From NCBI RefSeq assembly GCF_010119205.1, contig NZ_WRXM01000002.1, positions 1,046,982 through 1,110,981 on the forward strand: a stretch of 64,000 bases of DNA. Direction: 5' to 3'. The position numbers and the translations under genes are program-made. The notes under the pieces were generated by a model, which was not told the origin of the DNA, made no database searches, and was given only the letters and a program-made list of their open reading frames with translations. This document shows positions 32,895-42,296 of this stretch, piece by piece (the first letter of the stretch is position 1; every line of letters begins with the position of its first letter). Source of the stretch: Haloarcula limicola. GTDB taxonomy: Archaea; Halobacteriota; Halobacteria; Halobacteriales; Haloarculaceae.

Positions 32895-33353
32895 CTACTG
32901 TTCGGCGGCGTCGACGAGGCCCGCTTCGGCGAGGTCGCGCAGCACGTCGGTCGCGTGGCCGTCGGGGCGGACGCCCTCGTAGACGCCGACGACCTGCTCT
33001 TGGGCGACGACGAACGTCGTCCGCGGGGTCCGCCCGTCTCGCAGGTCCACGTCGAACGCCTCGGCGACGGTGCCGTCGGGGTCCGCCAGCAGGTCGAACC
33101 CGAGGTCGTGGGCCTCGGCGAACTCGCGGTGACTGTCCACGTCGTCGGTCGAGACGCCGTAGACGGCGACGCCGACCTCCTCGTAGTCGTCGTGGCGGTC
33201 CTCGAACTGCCTGGCCTCGGTCGTACAGCCCGGCGTGTCGTCCTTCGGGTAGAAGTAGACGACCGTCGGGCGCGAGAAGTCCGGGCGGACCCGCTCGCCG
33301 CGTTGATTCTCGGCGGCGACCGCCGGCACTACCGACCCCGGTTCGAGGACCAT
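32895..33353 (-). CDS. bcp: Peroxiredoxin (Bcp/PrxQ type)
   Basis: 152 residues. The peroxidatic Cys43 lies in YPKDDTPGCTTEARQF. The PrxQ resolving cysteine, normally five residues later, is replaced by Arg, so it should act as a 1-Cys enzyme or use an outside thiol. It reduces hydroperoxides, and its likely place is the cytoplasm. It starts one base after the stop of hsp20, so they form an operon of stress proteins. Confidence 0.92.
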   Translation of the reverse strand: MVLEPGSVVPAVAAENQRGERVRPDFSRPTVVYFYPKDDTPGCTTEARQFEDRHDDYEEVGVAVYGVSTDDVDSHREFAEAHDLGFDLLADPDGTVAEAFDVDLRDGRTPRTTFVVAQEQVVGVYEGVRPDGHATDVLRDLAEAGLVDAAEQ

Positions 33354-33354
33354 C

Positions 33355-33762
33355 TCAGTTCACCGGGATGTCCGTCCCGTCCTCGTCGCCGTCGGCGCTG
33401 ACCTTCGGGAGGCGGACGGTCAGCACGCCGTCGTCGTAACTGGCGCTGGTTTCCTCCTCGTCTACTGCCGCCGGGAGCCTGACCGTTCGGCTGACCGACT
33501 GCCGGCGGCGCTCGCGCTGGACGTACCGCCCGTCGCTCGACTGCGCGGACTCGCTGTGCGTGGCGCTGATGGTGAGTTCCCGCTCGTCGGCCAGTTGCAC
33601 GTCTAAGTCCTCGCTGTCGAAGCCGGGGAGGTCGGCGCGGACGACGTAGGCGTCCCCCGCATCGACGATGTCCGTCGGGACGCTGTCGAGGTCGACGCCG
33701 AACTGCTCGCCGAACGTGTCGAGCGCTCGCTCGATCTCCGCGAAGGGGTCACGGTCGCTCAT
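33355..33762 (-). CDS. Hsp20/alpha-crystallin family small heat-shock protein
   Basis: 135 residues. The alpha-crystallin domain (about 30-125) holds YVVRADLPGFDSEDLDVQL and ends GVLTVRLPKVS, the conserved GxLxxxxP part. An N-terminal helical arm and an IPV-like C-terminal motif (DIPVN) for oligomer contacts are both seen. It binds unfolding proteins without ATP. The longer open frame upstream is discarded because the Hsp20 N-terminus MSDRDPFAEIERAL fits the family. First gene of the operon with bcp. Confidence 0.93.
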   Translation of the reverse strand: MSDRDPFAEIERALDTFGEQFGVDLDSVPTDIVDAGDAYVVRADLPGFDSEDLDVQLADERELTISATHSESAQSSDGRYVQRERRRQSVSRTVRLPAAVDEEETSASYDDGVLTVRLPKVSADGDEDGTDIPVN

Positions 33763-33809
33763 AGGCGAGCGTACACGGGGACGGAACTTAAGAACCCCGT
33801 CGAACCGGG

Positions 33810-34625
33810 TCAGTTCAGCACCGTCTCGGAGTCGTAGGAGCCCAGGTGGCGCACCCAACCGTTCTCCGCGAGCGCCTCGACGTCGGCGATGGCGTCCCGC
33901 GTGCGCTCCTCGTAGAGCCCGGCGGCGATGTCGACGTGGAAGACGTAGTCGCCCAGCCGCTCGCCGCTCGGTCGGGACTCGACGCGGGTGAGGTTGATGT
34001 CGCGGTCGGCGAACGGTTCGAGCAGTTCCAACAGCAGACCGGGGTAGTCGGCGTTCGGGTAGACGATGAAGGAGGACTTCCCGCCGGCTTCCGAGCGCTC
34101 GCTGACGGGCGCGACGGCCAGGAAGCGGGTCGCGTTCGAGGACTGGTCCTGGATGTCCTCGGCTAGCACTTTCAGTTCCGTGCCGTTGGTGGCGTTCTCG
34201 GGGTGACCGATGGCCGCGACGTTGGGGTCCTCGCGGGCGCGCTCGACGCCGCGAGCCGTCGAGGCGACCGCCTCCACGTCGACGCCGGGGTAGTGCTCGT
34301 CCAGCCAGCCCCGACACTGGGCCAGCGCCTGCGCGTGGCTGGTGACGAGATCGAAGCTATCTCCCTGCGCCAGCAGCGCGTGGCGGATGGGCGTGATGAT
34401 CTCCTTGATCACGGCGACGTCGTACTCGGCGAAGGCGTCCAGCGACTCCGTCACGGACCCCTCGATGCTGTTCTCGACCGGGACGACGCCGCGGTCGGCC
34501 TCCCCCTCGGCGACGGCCTCGACGATGGCGGTCATCGACTCGGCGAACTCGATGTCGCCGTCGTCGACCGCCTGCGCGGCCCGGTGGGAGTAGGTGCCCG
34601 CGGGCCCCAGCGTGATGGTCGTCAT
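33810..34625 (-). CDS. pheA: Prephenate dehydratase
   Basis: 271 residues. The catalytic part (1-180) contains LGPAGTYSHRAA, GVVPVENSIEGSV and the substrate motif NATRFLAV (TRF). The ACT domain (about 182-262) has PGLLLELLEPFADRDINLTRVESRPS; the ESRP motif binds Phe for feedback inhibition. It converts prephenate to phenylpyruvate in Phe synthesis. It is a stand-alone enzyme, without chorismate mutase. The start MTTITLGPAGTYS is chosen over one 24 bases upstream. Confidence 0.95.
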   Translation of the reverse strand: MTTITLGPAGTYSHRAAQAVDDGDIEFAESMTAIVEAVAEGEADRGVVPVENSIEGSVTESLDAFAEYDVAVIKEIITPIRHALLAQGDSFDLVTSHAQALAQCRGWLDEHYPGVDVEAVASTARGVERAREDPNVAAIGHPENATNGTELKVLAEDIQDQSSNATRFLAVAPVSERSEAGGKSSFIVYPNADYPGLLLELLEPFADRDINLTRVESRPSGERLGDYVFHVDIAAGLYEERTRDAIADVEALAENGWVRHLGSYDSETVLN

Positions 34626-34713
34626 ACCGTCGGGTAGTCCGCTCGTCATGAAAAGCGCCGCGGTCGGGTGTCACGACGCGACAGGGGTATGCCACTCGGG
34701 CACAATAGTCTGT

Positions 34714-35733
34714 ATGGACACTATCGACTACCGACACCTGTACGACGCGACCGTCCCCTCGGTCGTCTCCGTCTACCGCGAGGCCGGCCAGCGCGGTGCC
34801 GGCTCCGGATTCGTCTACGACGACGCACACGTCCTGACCAACGAGCACGTCGTCCGCGAGTGCGAAGCGGTCGACGTCCGCTTCCACGACGGGACGTGGC
34901 AGACCGGCACCGTCGTCGGCAGCGACGTGTACACCGACCTCGCGGTCGTCCGAATCGAAGACCGGCCGCCGGACGCCGACCCCCTGCCGATCGCGACTGG
35001 AGCCGACGCGCCGCGACCCGGCCAAGCCGTCGCGGCGCTCGGGAACCCACTGGGACTGGAGGGCTCTATCACCGCGGGCGTGGTCAGCGGCGTCGACCGC
35101 TCGATGCCGATCTCCGGCGGGTTCGCCATCCCCGACGTCGTCCAAACGGACGCGCCGATAAACCCCGGTAACAGCGGCGGGCCGCTGGTCGCCGCGGACG
35201 CGGACGGCGACTCCGGAAGCGAGAGCTACCCGGTCGTCGGCGTCAACCGCGCGCGTTCGGGGGACAACATCGGCTTCGCCGTCTCGGCGCGAGTCGTCTC
35301 GACGGTGGTCCCCGCCCTCGTCAGCGACGGCCGCTACCGTCACTCCTACCTCCGCATCAGCACGCTCGACGTGACGCCGCGGGTCGCCAGCGCGAACGGA
35401 CTGGACGAGCCGCGCGGCGTCGTCGTGGTCGACATCCGCGATCAGTCCCCCGGCGAGTCGCTGCGCGCGTGTTCGGGGTCGAAACGCGTCGACGGGACCG
35501 AGGTTCCGGTCGGCGGCGACGTCGTGGTCGGCCTCGACGGGGTGCCGGTTCGGTCGCACGAGGAGCTCACGCGGCGGCTGCTGACCGATACGGAACCCGG
35601 CGAACCGGTCGCGCTGGACGTGATCCGGGACGGGGCGGAACTGACCGTCGAGTTCGTCGCCGCCGAGCGGCCGGCGGCGAGCGACGACCGACGGCGCGCG
35701 GCCGACCGGTCGTCGGCGGTTCCGATAGAGTGA
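34714..35733 (+). CDS. HtrA/DegP-like serine protease with PDZ domain
   Basis: 339 residues. The trypsin-like domain has a full triad: H45 (LTNEHVV), D75 (VYTDLAVV) and S154 (NPGNSGGPLV). A PDZ domain (about 225-320) contains RGVVVVDIRDQSP and GDVVVGLDGVPVRSHEEL. No signal peptide or membrane helix is visible, so a cytoplasmic place seems likely unless it is exported by an unseen route. HtrA enzymes degrade damaged proteins. The start MDTIDYRHLYDATVPS fits haloarchaeal members; an upstream frame to 34594 is rejected. Confidence 0.92.
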   Translation: MDTIDYRHLYDATVPSVVSVYREAGQRGAGSGFVYDDAHVLTNEHVVRECEAVDVRFHDGTWQTGTVVGSDVYTDLAVVRIEDRPPDADPLPIATGADAPRPGQAVAALGNPLGLEGSITAGVVSGVDRSMPISGGFAIPDVVQTDAPINPGNSGGPLVAADADGDSGSESYPVVGVNRARSGDNIGFAVSARVVSTVVPALVSDGRYRHSYLRISTLDVTPRVASANGLDEPRGVVVVDIRDQSPGESLRACSGSKRVDGTEVPVGGDVVVGLDGVPVRSHEELTRRLLTDTEPGEPVALDVIRDGAELTVEFVAAERPAASDDRRRAADRSSAVPIE

Positions 35734-35770
35734 GCGGCCGGCGGATCGAGTCGACGGGAGCCTCGGCCGA

Positions 35771-36610
35771 TCAGGAGAGCCGGTCGAGTTCGTCGTCGCC
35801 CAGTTCGATCTCGCTGGCGGCGACGTTCTGTTCGAGGTGGTCGACGCTCGATGTGCCAGGGATTGGCAGGGTCACGTCGGAGTACTGGAGGAGCCACGCG
35901 AGCGCGATCTGGTGGGGCGAGGCGTCGTGGTCGTCGGCGATCTCGTCGATGCCCTCGACGTCGTCTAAGTCGCCCGCCGCGAGCGGGAACCACGGGATGA
36001 AGCCGATTCCGTACTCCTCGCAGGCTTCCAGCACGTCGTCGTCCTCGCGGTTGGCGACGTTGAACTCGTTTTGAACCGTCGCGATATCGACGATGTCGCG
36101 GGCGGTGTCTAACTGCTCGACGGAGACGTTCGAGACGCCGACGTGGCGGATCAGCCCCTCGTCTTTCATCTCGGCGAGCGCGTTGATCGACTCCTCGAAG
36201 TCCGTGTCCGGGTCCGGGCGGTGGTACTGATAGAGGTCGATGGGGTCCATCCGCAGGCGGTCCCGCGAGACCAGTTGGGCGTTGCGGAGGTAGTCGGGGT
36301 CGCCGTGGGGGAGCCAGTCGCCGTCGGTGTTGCGCAGGAGGCCGCCCTTCGTGGCGACGACGAGGTCCTCGCTCTCCGTGTCCAGCGCCTCGCCGATGAG
36401 GCGCTCGGAGACGCCGGGACCGTAGGAGTCCGCCGTGTCGACGAAGTTCACGCCGAGTTCGACGGCCCGCTGGAGGACGCTACGGGCCTCGTCCTCGTCG
36501 TCGGGTGCGCCGATGATGTCCTCGCCGGTGATGCGCATCGCGCCGTAGCCGAGTCGGTTGACGGTCAGGTCGCCGCCGATATCGAACGTGTCGCTCTGGT
36601 TTTCGACCAT
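35771..36610 (-). CDS. Aldo/keto reductase
   Basis: 279 residues. The tetrad is seen: D and Y in FVDTADSYG, K in VATKGG and H in YQYHRPD. The cofactor end is LPIPGTSSVDHLEQNV. The start MVENQSDTFDIGGDLTVNRL fits the family; the long open frame upstream overlaps lpdA antisense and is not used. Unlike the enzyme at 3300, it belongs to the shorter oxidoreductase group (YdbC/YdhF-like). Substrate unknown. Downstream of it on the same strand there is no partner gene. Confidence 0.92.
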   Translation of the reverse strand: MVENQSDTFDIGGDLTVNRLGYGAMRITGEDIIGAPDDEDEARSVLQRAVELGVNFVDTADSYGPGVSERLIGEALDTESEDLVVATKGGLLRNTDGDWLPHGDPDYLRNAQLVSRDRLRMDPIDLYQYHRPDPDTDFEESINALAEMKDEGLIRHVGVSNVSVEQLDTARDIVDIATVQNEFNVANREDDDVLEACEEYGIGFIPWFPLAAGDLDDVEGIDEIADDHDASPHQIALAWLLQYSDVTLPIPGTSSVDHLEQNVAASEIELGDDELDRLS

Positions 36611-36690
36611 CGCCTCGAGGTTGGCGGGCCAGCCTGAAAGGGGGCCGGGTGGGAGAAATCCAGCGGTGGAACCGAGGGGAAGAACGCCCA

Positions 36691-38109
36691 CTACCGCGTG
36701 TGAATCGCTTCGCCGCGGGCGGCCATCGCGGCCTCGTGGACCGCCTCGGAGAGCGTCGGGTGCGTGTGGACGGTGCTCGCCAGGTCCTCGAGGCGCGCGC
36801 CCATCTCGATGCCCAGGCCGACCTCGGCGATCAGTTCCGAGGCCTCGGGGCCGACGATCTGCGCGCCCAGCAGGAACTCGCTGTCGGCGTCGGCGACGAG
36901 GCGGACGAACCCCTCCCTCTCGTCGAGGGTCAGCGCTCGCCCGCTCGCGCGCATCGGCATCTCGCCGACGACGGGGTCGAAGCCGGCCTCCTCGGCCTCT
37001 GATTCGGTCATCCCGACGGTGCCGATCTCGGGGTCGGTGAAGACCGCCGCGGGAATCGCCTGCTGGTCCAGCGCGGCCGGTTCGCCCGCCGCGACCTCCG
37101 CCGCGACCTCGCCCTCGGCGGAGGCCTTGTGAGCGAGCATCGGCTCGCCGGCCACGTCGCCGACGGCGAAGACGTGCTCGACGTCCGTGCGGGCCTGCGA
37201 ATCCGTGGAAAGGAATCCGTCGTCGTCGGGTTCGAGGCCGACGGCGTCCAGTCCGACGGTGTCGGTGACGGGCTCGCGGCCGACCGCGACGAGGCACTGC
37301 TCGGCGTTGTACTCAGTCACGTCGTCGTTCTCGTCAGTGGTGCTGACGCGGATGCCGTCGTCGAGTTCGGTCCAGTCGCGGGCGGCCTCGCCGAAGGCGA
37401 ACTCGATGCCCAGCGACTCGGCGCGCTCGCGGACGATCTCCGCCACGTCGTCCTCGTAGCCCGGCAGCACGTCGTCTAACATCTCCACGACGGTCACGTC
37501 CGCGCCGAGCTTGGCGAACACCGTCGAGAGCTCCATCCCGATGTAGCCCGCCCCGACCACCAGCAGGTCGTCGGGGACCGTCTCGAGCGCGAGCGCGTCC
37601 GTCGAGGAGAGGATGCGCTCGCCGTCGAACTCGAAGCCCGGCACCTCGACGGGCCGGCTGCCGGTGGCGACGACGGCGTGTTCGAAGGCGACCGATTCCG
37701 AGCCCTGGCCTTCGCCGCCGTGGGCGACCCGGACCGTCTCGTCGTCGACGAACTGCGCCGTGCCCTCGATGAGTTCGACGCCCGCGCTCTCACAGAGGGA
37801 CTCGACGCCGCGGGTCAGCCGGGTGACGACGCCGTCTTTCCACTCGCTCATCGTGCTCATGTCCACGGCGGGATCGGCGTAGACGCCCATGTCCTCGGCC
37901 TGTCCCGCGTCGTGTGCTACATCTGTGGCCGAGATGAGGGCCTTCGAGGGAATGCAGCCGTGGTTGAGACAGGTGCCGCCGTAGGCGTCCCGCTCGACCA
38001 GCGTGGTGTCGAGTCCGAGTTGCGCGCCGCGGATGGCGGCGACGTAGCCGCCCGGCCCGCCGCCGATGACCAACAGTTCCGTGCCCGTGGTGACGTCTCC
38101 TACGACCAT
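36691..38109 (-). CDS. lpdA: Dihydrolipoyl dehydrogenase (E3)
   Basis: 472 residues. FAD motif IGGGPGGYVAA; redox pair C47/C52 (GGTCLNHGCIPSKAL); NAD motif VGAGYIGMELS; C-terminal His-Glu dyad in HTHPTLSEAVHEAA. It reoxidises dihydrolipoyl groups on E2 with NAD+. It is the E3 of the 2-oxoacid dehydrogenase complex encoded just upstream (38530-42296), although a gene on the other strand sits between them. Its own promoter in the 90 bases before the start is likely. Confidence 0.97.
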   Translation of the reverse strand: MVVGDVTTGTELLVIGGGPGGYVAAIRGAQLGLDTTLVERDAYGGTCLNHGCIPSKALISATDVAHDAGQAEDMGVYADPAVDMSTMSEWKDGVVTRLTRGVESLCESAGVELIEGTAQFVDDETVRVAHGGEGQGSESVAFEHAVVATGSRPVEVPGFEFDGERILSSTDALALETVPDDLLVVGAGYIGMELSTVFAKLGADVTVVEMLDDVLPGYEDDVAEIVRERAESLGIEFAFGEAARDWTELDDGIRVSTTDENDDVTEYNAEQCLVAVGREPVTDTVGLDAVGLEPDDDGFLSTDSQARTDVEHVFAVGDVAGEPMLAHKASAEGEVAAEVAAGEPAALDQQAIPAAVFTDPEIGTVGMTESEAEEAGFDPVVGEMPMRASGRALTLDEREGFVRLVADADSEFLLGAQIVGPEASELIAEVGLGIEMGARLEDLASTVHTHPTLSEAVHEAAMAARGEAIHTR

Positions 38110-38199
38110 AGCGGCCTCTCGGCGGGCCGGGTGAAAAACTACCGCCCTCTGCGCCGAGGCGGACTAAGCTATGTAACGCCGGCGGTCGTACGCACCGAC

Positions 38200-38529
38200 A
38201 TGGCAGACGAGATCAGCGATTCGGAGGAGTTGCCGACGACGCCGACGCGGTTCGCCGAGGAACAGCCGGCCGTCTGGGAGGCGTACGGCGACCTCGGGGA
38301 GGCGTGCTCGGAGGCCGGACCGTTAGACGACGAGACGAAACGGCTCGTGAAACTCGCGCTGGCGGTCGGCGCGCAGTCGGAGGGCGCGGTCCACTCGCAC
38401 GTTCGGCGCGGGCTGGACGAGGGCCACTCCGCGGCGGCGCTCGAACACGTCGCCACGCTGGCGATACCGACCATCGGGTTCCCGAAGGCGATGGCGGCCA
38501 GGAGCTGGATCTCGGACCTGACGGAGTGA
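38200..38529 (+). CDS. Carboxymuconolactone decarboxylase-family protein without the CxxC pair
   Basis: 109 residues of AhpD/CMD-like fold. KLALAVGAQSEGAVHSHVRRGLDEG is the place where AhpD-type peroxidases have CxxC; here no cysteine is present (the only Cys is C36), so disulphide reductase activity is not expected. The gene lies on the plus strand between E2 and E3 of the dehydrogenase complex on the minus strand, and its stop codon abuts the E2 stop. Function unknown. Confidence 0.82.
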   Translation: MADEISDSEELPTTPTRFAEEQPAVWEAYGDLGEACSEAGPLDDETKRLVKLALAVGAQSEGAVHSHVRRGLDEGHSAAALEHVATLAIPTIGFPKAMAARSWISDLTE

Positions 38530-40188
38530 CTACTCCAGCAGCAGCCGCGTCGGGTCCGCGAGGTACTCCTTCAGGGTGTTGACGAACCGGGCGGCGTCCG
38601 CGCCGTCGACGACACGGTGGTCGATGGCCAGCGAGAGCGTCAGCGTCGGTTTCGCCACCACTTCCCCGTCGACTGCGACGGGCCGCTCTTCCAGCGACCC
38701 GACGCCGAGGATGGCCGTCTCGGGGACGTTGATGACCGGGTCGGCGTACTCGCCGCCGATAGCCCCGAAGTTTGTCACGGTGAACGTCCCGCCCTGCATC
38801 TCCTCGCGGGCGATGTCGCGGCTCCGGGCGCGCTCGACGAGGTCGTTGACCTCGGTCGCCACCTGCAGGAGCCCCTTCTCGTCCACATCGTCGACGACGG
38901 GGACGACGAGGCCGTGGTCGGTGGCCGTCGCCACGCCGAGGTTGCGGTCGTCCTTGAAGACGATCTCCTCGGTTTCCGTGTCGAGTCGCGTGGCGAGAAT
39001 CGGGTGGTCGTCGAGCGCGGCGGCGACGCACTTCAGCAGGAACGGCGTGTACGTGAGGCGGACGCCGCGCTCCTCGGCCAGCGGTTCGAGGCGCTCGCGG
39101 GCCTCGACCAGCCCCGGCACGGCTACCCTGTCGTGGTGGGTCGCGTGGGGGACCTCCCGCCGGGAGCGGGCCATCTGCTCGCCGATGGCCCGCCGGACGC
39201 CGCGGTAGGGTTCGCGCCGGTCGCCGGCGGCCTCCCTCTCCGCGGCGACGCCCGCCGCGCCCGCCTCCGCGCCGCCCGCCCCCTCGGCCGCGTCGCGCAT
39301 CTCCGAGACGACCGCTTCGGTGACCTCGCGGACGTCCTCGTCGGTGACTTCGCCGGCCGCCCCCTCGGCGACGGCGCGCACGGCGGCCTCGTCGACGTAG
39401 GGCTCGCCGTCGCGGGTCTCGTCGGTCGGGACGGCGTCGATGTCGACGCCCAGTTCGCGGGCGAGGCGGCGGGTGGCCGGCGTCGCCAGCGTGCGGTCGC
39501 GGCGCTCGGCCATCGGCTCGTCGCCCGACGCCCGCCGGACGGCGGACTTGACGGGCCGCTCGTCGGCCGCGCCGTCACCGCTCTCGTCGCCGCCGACCTT
39601 CGAGACGACTGACGTGGGGCCGTCGTCTTCTCCGCTCTCCCCGTCGCCGACCTTCGAGACCGCCGGTGTCGGTCCGTCGTCGTCGGATTCGCTCCCGGCC
39701 GACTCGGCGGCGGCGGTCACGTCGGCCTCGGTGATGCGGCCGCTCGGCCCCGACCCGGAGACGGTCGCGATGTCGACGCCCTTCTCGCGGGCGAGGCGGC
39801 GGACGCTCGGCGGCGCGAAGACCCGGCCCTCGGTCGCCGCCGCGGACTCGCTCGCCTCGGTCGTTCCGGACGCGCCCGCGTCGGGTTCAGCGCCGTCGCC
39901 CGCCGACGCGTCGCGCTCGCTCTCGGCGGCCGTCTCGCCCGCCTCGGCGTCGCCCTCTTCCTCGATGGTGACGAGGACCTCGCCGGTGGCGACGACGTCG
40001 CCGACCTCGGCGTGCAGTTCGCGGACGACGCCCTCGACCGGCGAGGGAACGTCCACGGCAGCCTTGTCCGTCTCGACCTCTGCCAGCACCTGATCCTCGG
40101 TGACGGCGTCGCCGACGGCGACGTGCCACTCCAGCACCTCCCCCTCGGCGACCCCTTCGCCGAGGTCCGGGAGCTTGAACTCGAACAT
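38530..40188 (-). CDS. 2-oxo acid dehydrogenase E2 (lipoamide acyltransferase)
   Basis: 552 residues. An N-terminal lipoyl domain (1-80) has the lipoyl lysine K42 (ETDKAAV). Linkers rich in Ala, Glu and Ser follow. Two peripheral-subunit-binding domains are seen: FAPPSVRRLAREKGVDIATVSG (about 128) and TLATPATRRLARELGVDI (about 235), the second degenerate. The catalytic domain (about 315-552) ends with DHRVVDGADAARFV, with the active His and Asp. It makes the core of the PDH/OADH complex. It follows E1 beta with a 3-base gap. Confidence 0.95.
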   Translation of the reverse strand: MFEFKLPDLGEGVAEGEVLEWHVAVGDAVTEDQVLAEVETDKAAVDVPSPVEGVVRELHAEVGDVVATGEVLVTIEEEGDAEAGETAAESERDASAGDGAEPDAGASGTTEASESAAATEGRVFAPPSVRRLAREKGVDIATVSGSGPSGRITEADVTAAAESAGSESDDDGPTPAVSKVGDGESGEDDGPTSVVSKVGGDESGDGAADERPVKSAVRRASGDEPMAERRDRTLATPATRRLARELGVDIDAVPTDETRDGEPYVDEAAVRAVAEGAAGEVTDEDVREVTEAVVSEMRDAAEGAGGAEAGAAGVAAEREAAGDRREPYRGVRRAIGEQMARSRREVPHATHHDRVAVPGLVEARERLEPLAEERGVRLTYTPFLLKCVAAALDDHPILATRLDTETEEIVFKDDRNLGVATATDHGLVVPVVDDVDEKGLLQVATEVNDLVERARSRDIAREEMQGGTFTVTNFGAIGGEYADPVINVPETAILGVGSLEERPVAVDGEVVAKPTLTLSLAIDHRVVDGADAARFVNTLKEYLADPTRLLLE

Positions 40189-40191
40189 GCG

Positions 40192-41184
40192 TTAGAACTC
40201 CACGGCCTCGGTGATACCGTCTTTGATGCGGGCGGGTTCCGGGAGGTAGTAGTCCTCTAGGGCGTAGAGCGGGAACGGCACGTCGAAGCCGGTGATGCGC
40301 GTGATCGGGGCCTCCTGATACAGCAGCGCCTCCTCCTGGATCGTGGCGATTATCTCGCCGGCGAGGCCGCCGGTCTTGGGGGCCTCGTGGACGACGGCGG
40401 CGCGCCCGGTCTTCCTGAACGAGTCGAGGATGGCGTCGGTGTCCATCGGTTTGAGGGTCCGAAGGTCGACCACCTCGGCGTCGATGCCCTCCCCGGCGAG
40501 GTCCTCGGCCGCTTCCACCGTCGGCCGGGTCATCGCGCCCCACGTGAACACCGAGATGTCCTCGCCCTCGCGGCGGACCTTCGCCGCTCCCAGTTCGGTC
40601 GCGTACGTCTCCTCGGGCACGTCCTCGCGGAACGCCCGGTAGATGAGCTTCGGTTCGAGGAAGACGACGGGGTCGGGGTCCCGGATTGAGGCGGCGAGCA
40701 GGCCCTTCGCGTCGCCCGGCGTCGAGGGGACGACGACCTTCAAGCCGGGCTCGTGGACGTAGAACGCCTCCTTGGACTCGGAGTGGTGTTCGGGGGCGCG
40801 GATGCCGCCGCCGTAGGGAGCCCGGACCGTCATCGGGCAGGTGTATCGGCCCCGGCTTCGGGTCCGCAGGCGCGCGGCGTGGCTGACCAGTTGATCGAAG
40901 GCGGGGTACATGAACCCGGAGAACTGCATCTCGGGGACCGGCCGCAGCCCGTAGGCGGCCATCCCGATGGCGGTGCCGATGATGCCCGACTCGGCGAGCG
41001 GCGTGTCGATGACGCGGTCCTCGCCGAACTCCTCGTGGAGGCCCTGCGTCGCCCGGAAGACGCCGCCGTTCTTGCCCACGTCCTCGCCCATCACGAGGAC
41101 GTCCTCGTCGCGCTCCATCTCGCCGTAGAGGCCGTCCCGGACCGCCTGGACGAGCGTCAGGCTCTGTGCGTTCTCCGCGCTCAT
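40192..41184 (-). CDS. 2-oxo acid dehydrogenase E1 component, beta subunit
   Basis: 330 residues. The transketolase pyrimidine-binding domain includes [20 protein letters not shown] and [32 protein letters not shown]; the C-terminal domain includes [14 protein letters not shown]. With the alpha subunit it decarboxylates a 2-oxo acid using thiamine diphosphate. The start [13 protein letters not shown] overlaps the E1 alpha stop (ATGA). Substrate (pyruvate, branched-chain oxo acids or acetoin) is not settled by sequence. Confidence 0.95.
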   Translation of the reverse strand: MSAENAQSLTLVQAVRDGLYGEMERDEDVLVMGEDVGKNGGVFRATQGLHEEFGEDRVIDTPLAESGIIGTAIGMAAYGLRPVPEMQFSGFMYPAFDQLVSHAARLRTRSRGRYTCPMTVRAPYGGGIRAPEHHSESKEAFYVHEPGLKVVVPSTPGDAKGLLAASIRDPDPVVFLEPKLIYRAFREDVPEETYATELGAAKVRREGEDISVFTWGAMTRPTVEAAEDLAGEGIDAEVVDLRTLKPMDTDAILDSFRKTGRAAVVHEAPKTGGLAGEIIATIQEEALLYQEAPITRITGFDVPFPLYALEDYYLPEPARIKDGITEAVEF

Positions 41185-42296
41185 TCGAGCATCACCTCGT
41201 CGCCGTGTCGCTCGCGCAGGTCGCGGAGGTACTCGAGCTGTTCCTCGAGGCGGGCGGGCATCTCGGCGTAGACGTCGGCGAACATCTCCTCGGGGTCGGG
41301 CCGGTCGGTCGACTCGGCCGCGTCGATGGCTTCGGCCACCTCCTCCTCGATGGACTCGTCGATGCTCGCCACTCGCTCGTCGTCGAGCACGTCCCGGTCG
41401 CGGAGGTACGTCTCCAGCCGCGGGATCGGGTCGCGCTTCTTCCACTTCTCGACCTCGTCGTCGTCGCGGTAGACCGAGGGGTCGTCGGCGGTGGTGTGCG
41501 CGCCGAAGCGGTACTGCACCGACTCGATCATCGTCGGGCGGCGTTCGCCCGCCGGCGGGTCGCGAGCCTTCTCGACGGCCTCGCTGGTCGCCTGATACAC
41601 CGCCAGCGGGTCCATCCCGTCGACCTGGACGCCGTCGAAACCGTAGGCGTTGGCCTTCTGGGCGAGCGTCTCGCTGGCCGTCTGGCGCTCGCGCGGGACC
41701 GAGATCGCCCACTGGTTGTTGTTACAGAAGAACACCGCGGGCACGTCGAAGACGCCGGCGAAGTTCAGCCCCTCGTGGAAGTCGCCCTCGCTGGTCGCGC
41801 CGTCGCCGAAGTACGCGAGGAACACCTTGTCTTCGCCCCTGAGCTTCGAGGCCCACGCCGCGCCGGTCGCGTGGGGTATCTGCGTGGCGATGGGCACGGC
41901 GAGCGAGAACACCTGCACGTCCTCGGGCGGGGAGTTGCCCCGTTCGCTGCCCATCCAGTACAGCAGGTCGTCGGCCAGGTCCCAGCCGCGGACGTACAGC
42001 GCGAGGTGTTCGCGGTAGCTCGGGAACGTCCAGTCGCCCTCTGATAAGGCCATCGCGCTGCCGACCTGCGAGGCCTCCTGTCCGGCCATCGGCGGATAGG
42101 TTCCCATCCGACCCTGCCGCTGGAGGCTCACCGCTCGCTGGTCGAAGCGCCGCCCCAACTTCAGGTTGCGATACATCTCGACCAGTTCGTCTTCGGAGAG
42201 GTCCGGCACCGTCGCGCCGTCGACCACCTGCCCGTCCTCGCCGAGTATCTGTACTCTATCGGCCGGATCGCGCTGGAGGACGCTCAGAGAAACCAC
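41181..42296 (-). CDS. 2-oxo acid dehydrogenase E1 component, alpha subunit
   Basis: 371 residues. The thiamine-diphosphate motif is [33 protein letters not shown] (GDG...NN). The phosphorylation-loop region is [19 protein letters not shown] start ([14 protein letters not shown]) is used because no in-frame ATG precedes the conserved region. First gene of the operon with E1 beta and E2. In haloarchaea these complexes are often of unknown substrate; LipA is encoded at 48042. Confidence 0.93.
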   Translation of the reverse strand: MVSLSVLQRDPADRVQILGEDGQVVDGATVPDLSEDELVEMYRNLKLGRRFDQRAVSLQRQGRMGTYPPMAGQEASQVGSAMALSEGDWTFPSYREHLALYVRGWDLADDLLYWMGSERGNSPPEDVQVFSLAVPIATQIPHATGAAWASKLRGEDKVFLAYFGDGATSEGDFHEGLNFAGVFDVPAVFFCNNNQWAISVPRERQTASETLAQKANAYGFDGVQVDGMDPLAVYQATSEAVEKARDPPAGERRPTMIESVQYRFGAHTTADDPSVYRDDDEVEKWKKRDPIPRLETYLRDRDVLDDERVASIDESIEEEVAEAIDAAESTDRPDPEEMFADVYAEMPARLEEQLEYLRDLRERHGDEVMLE

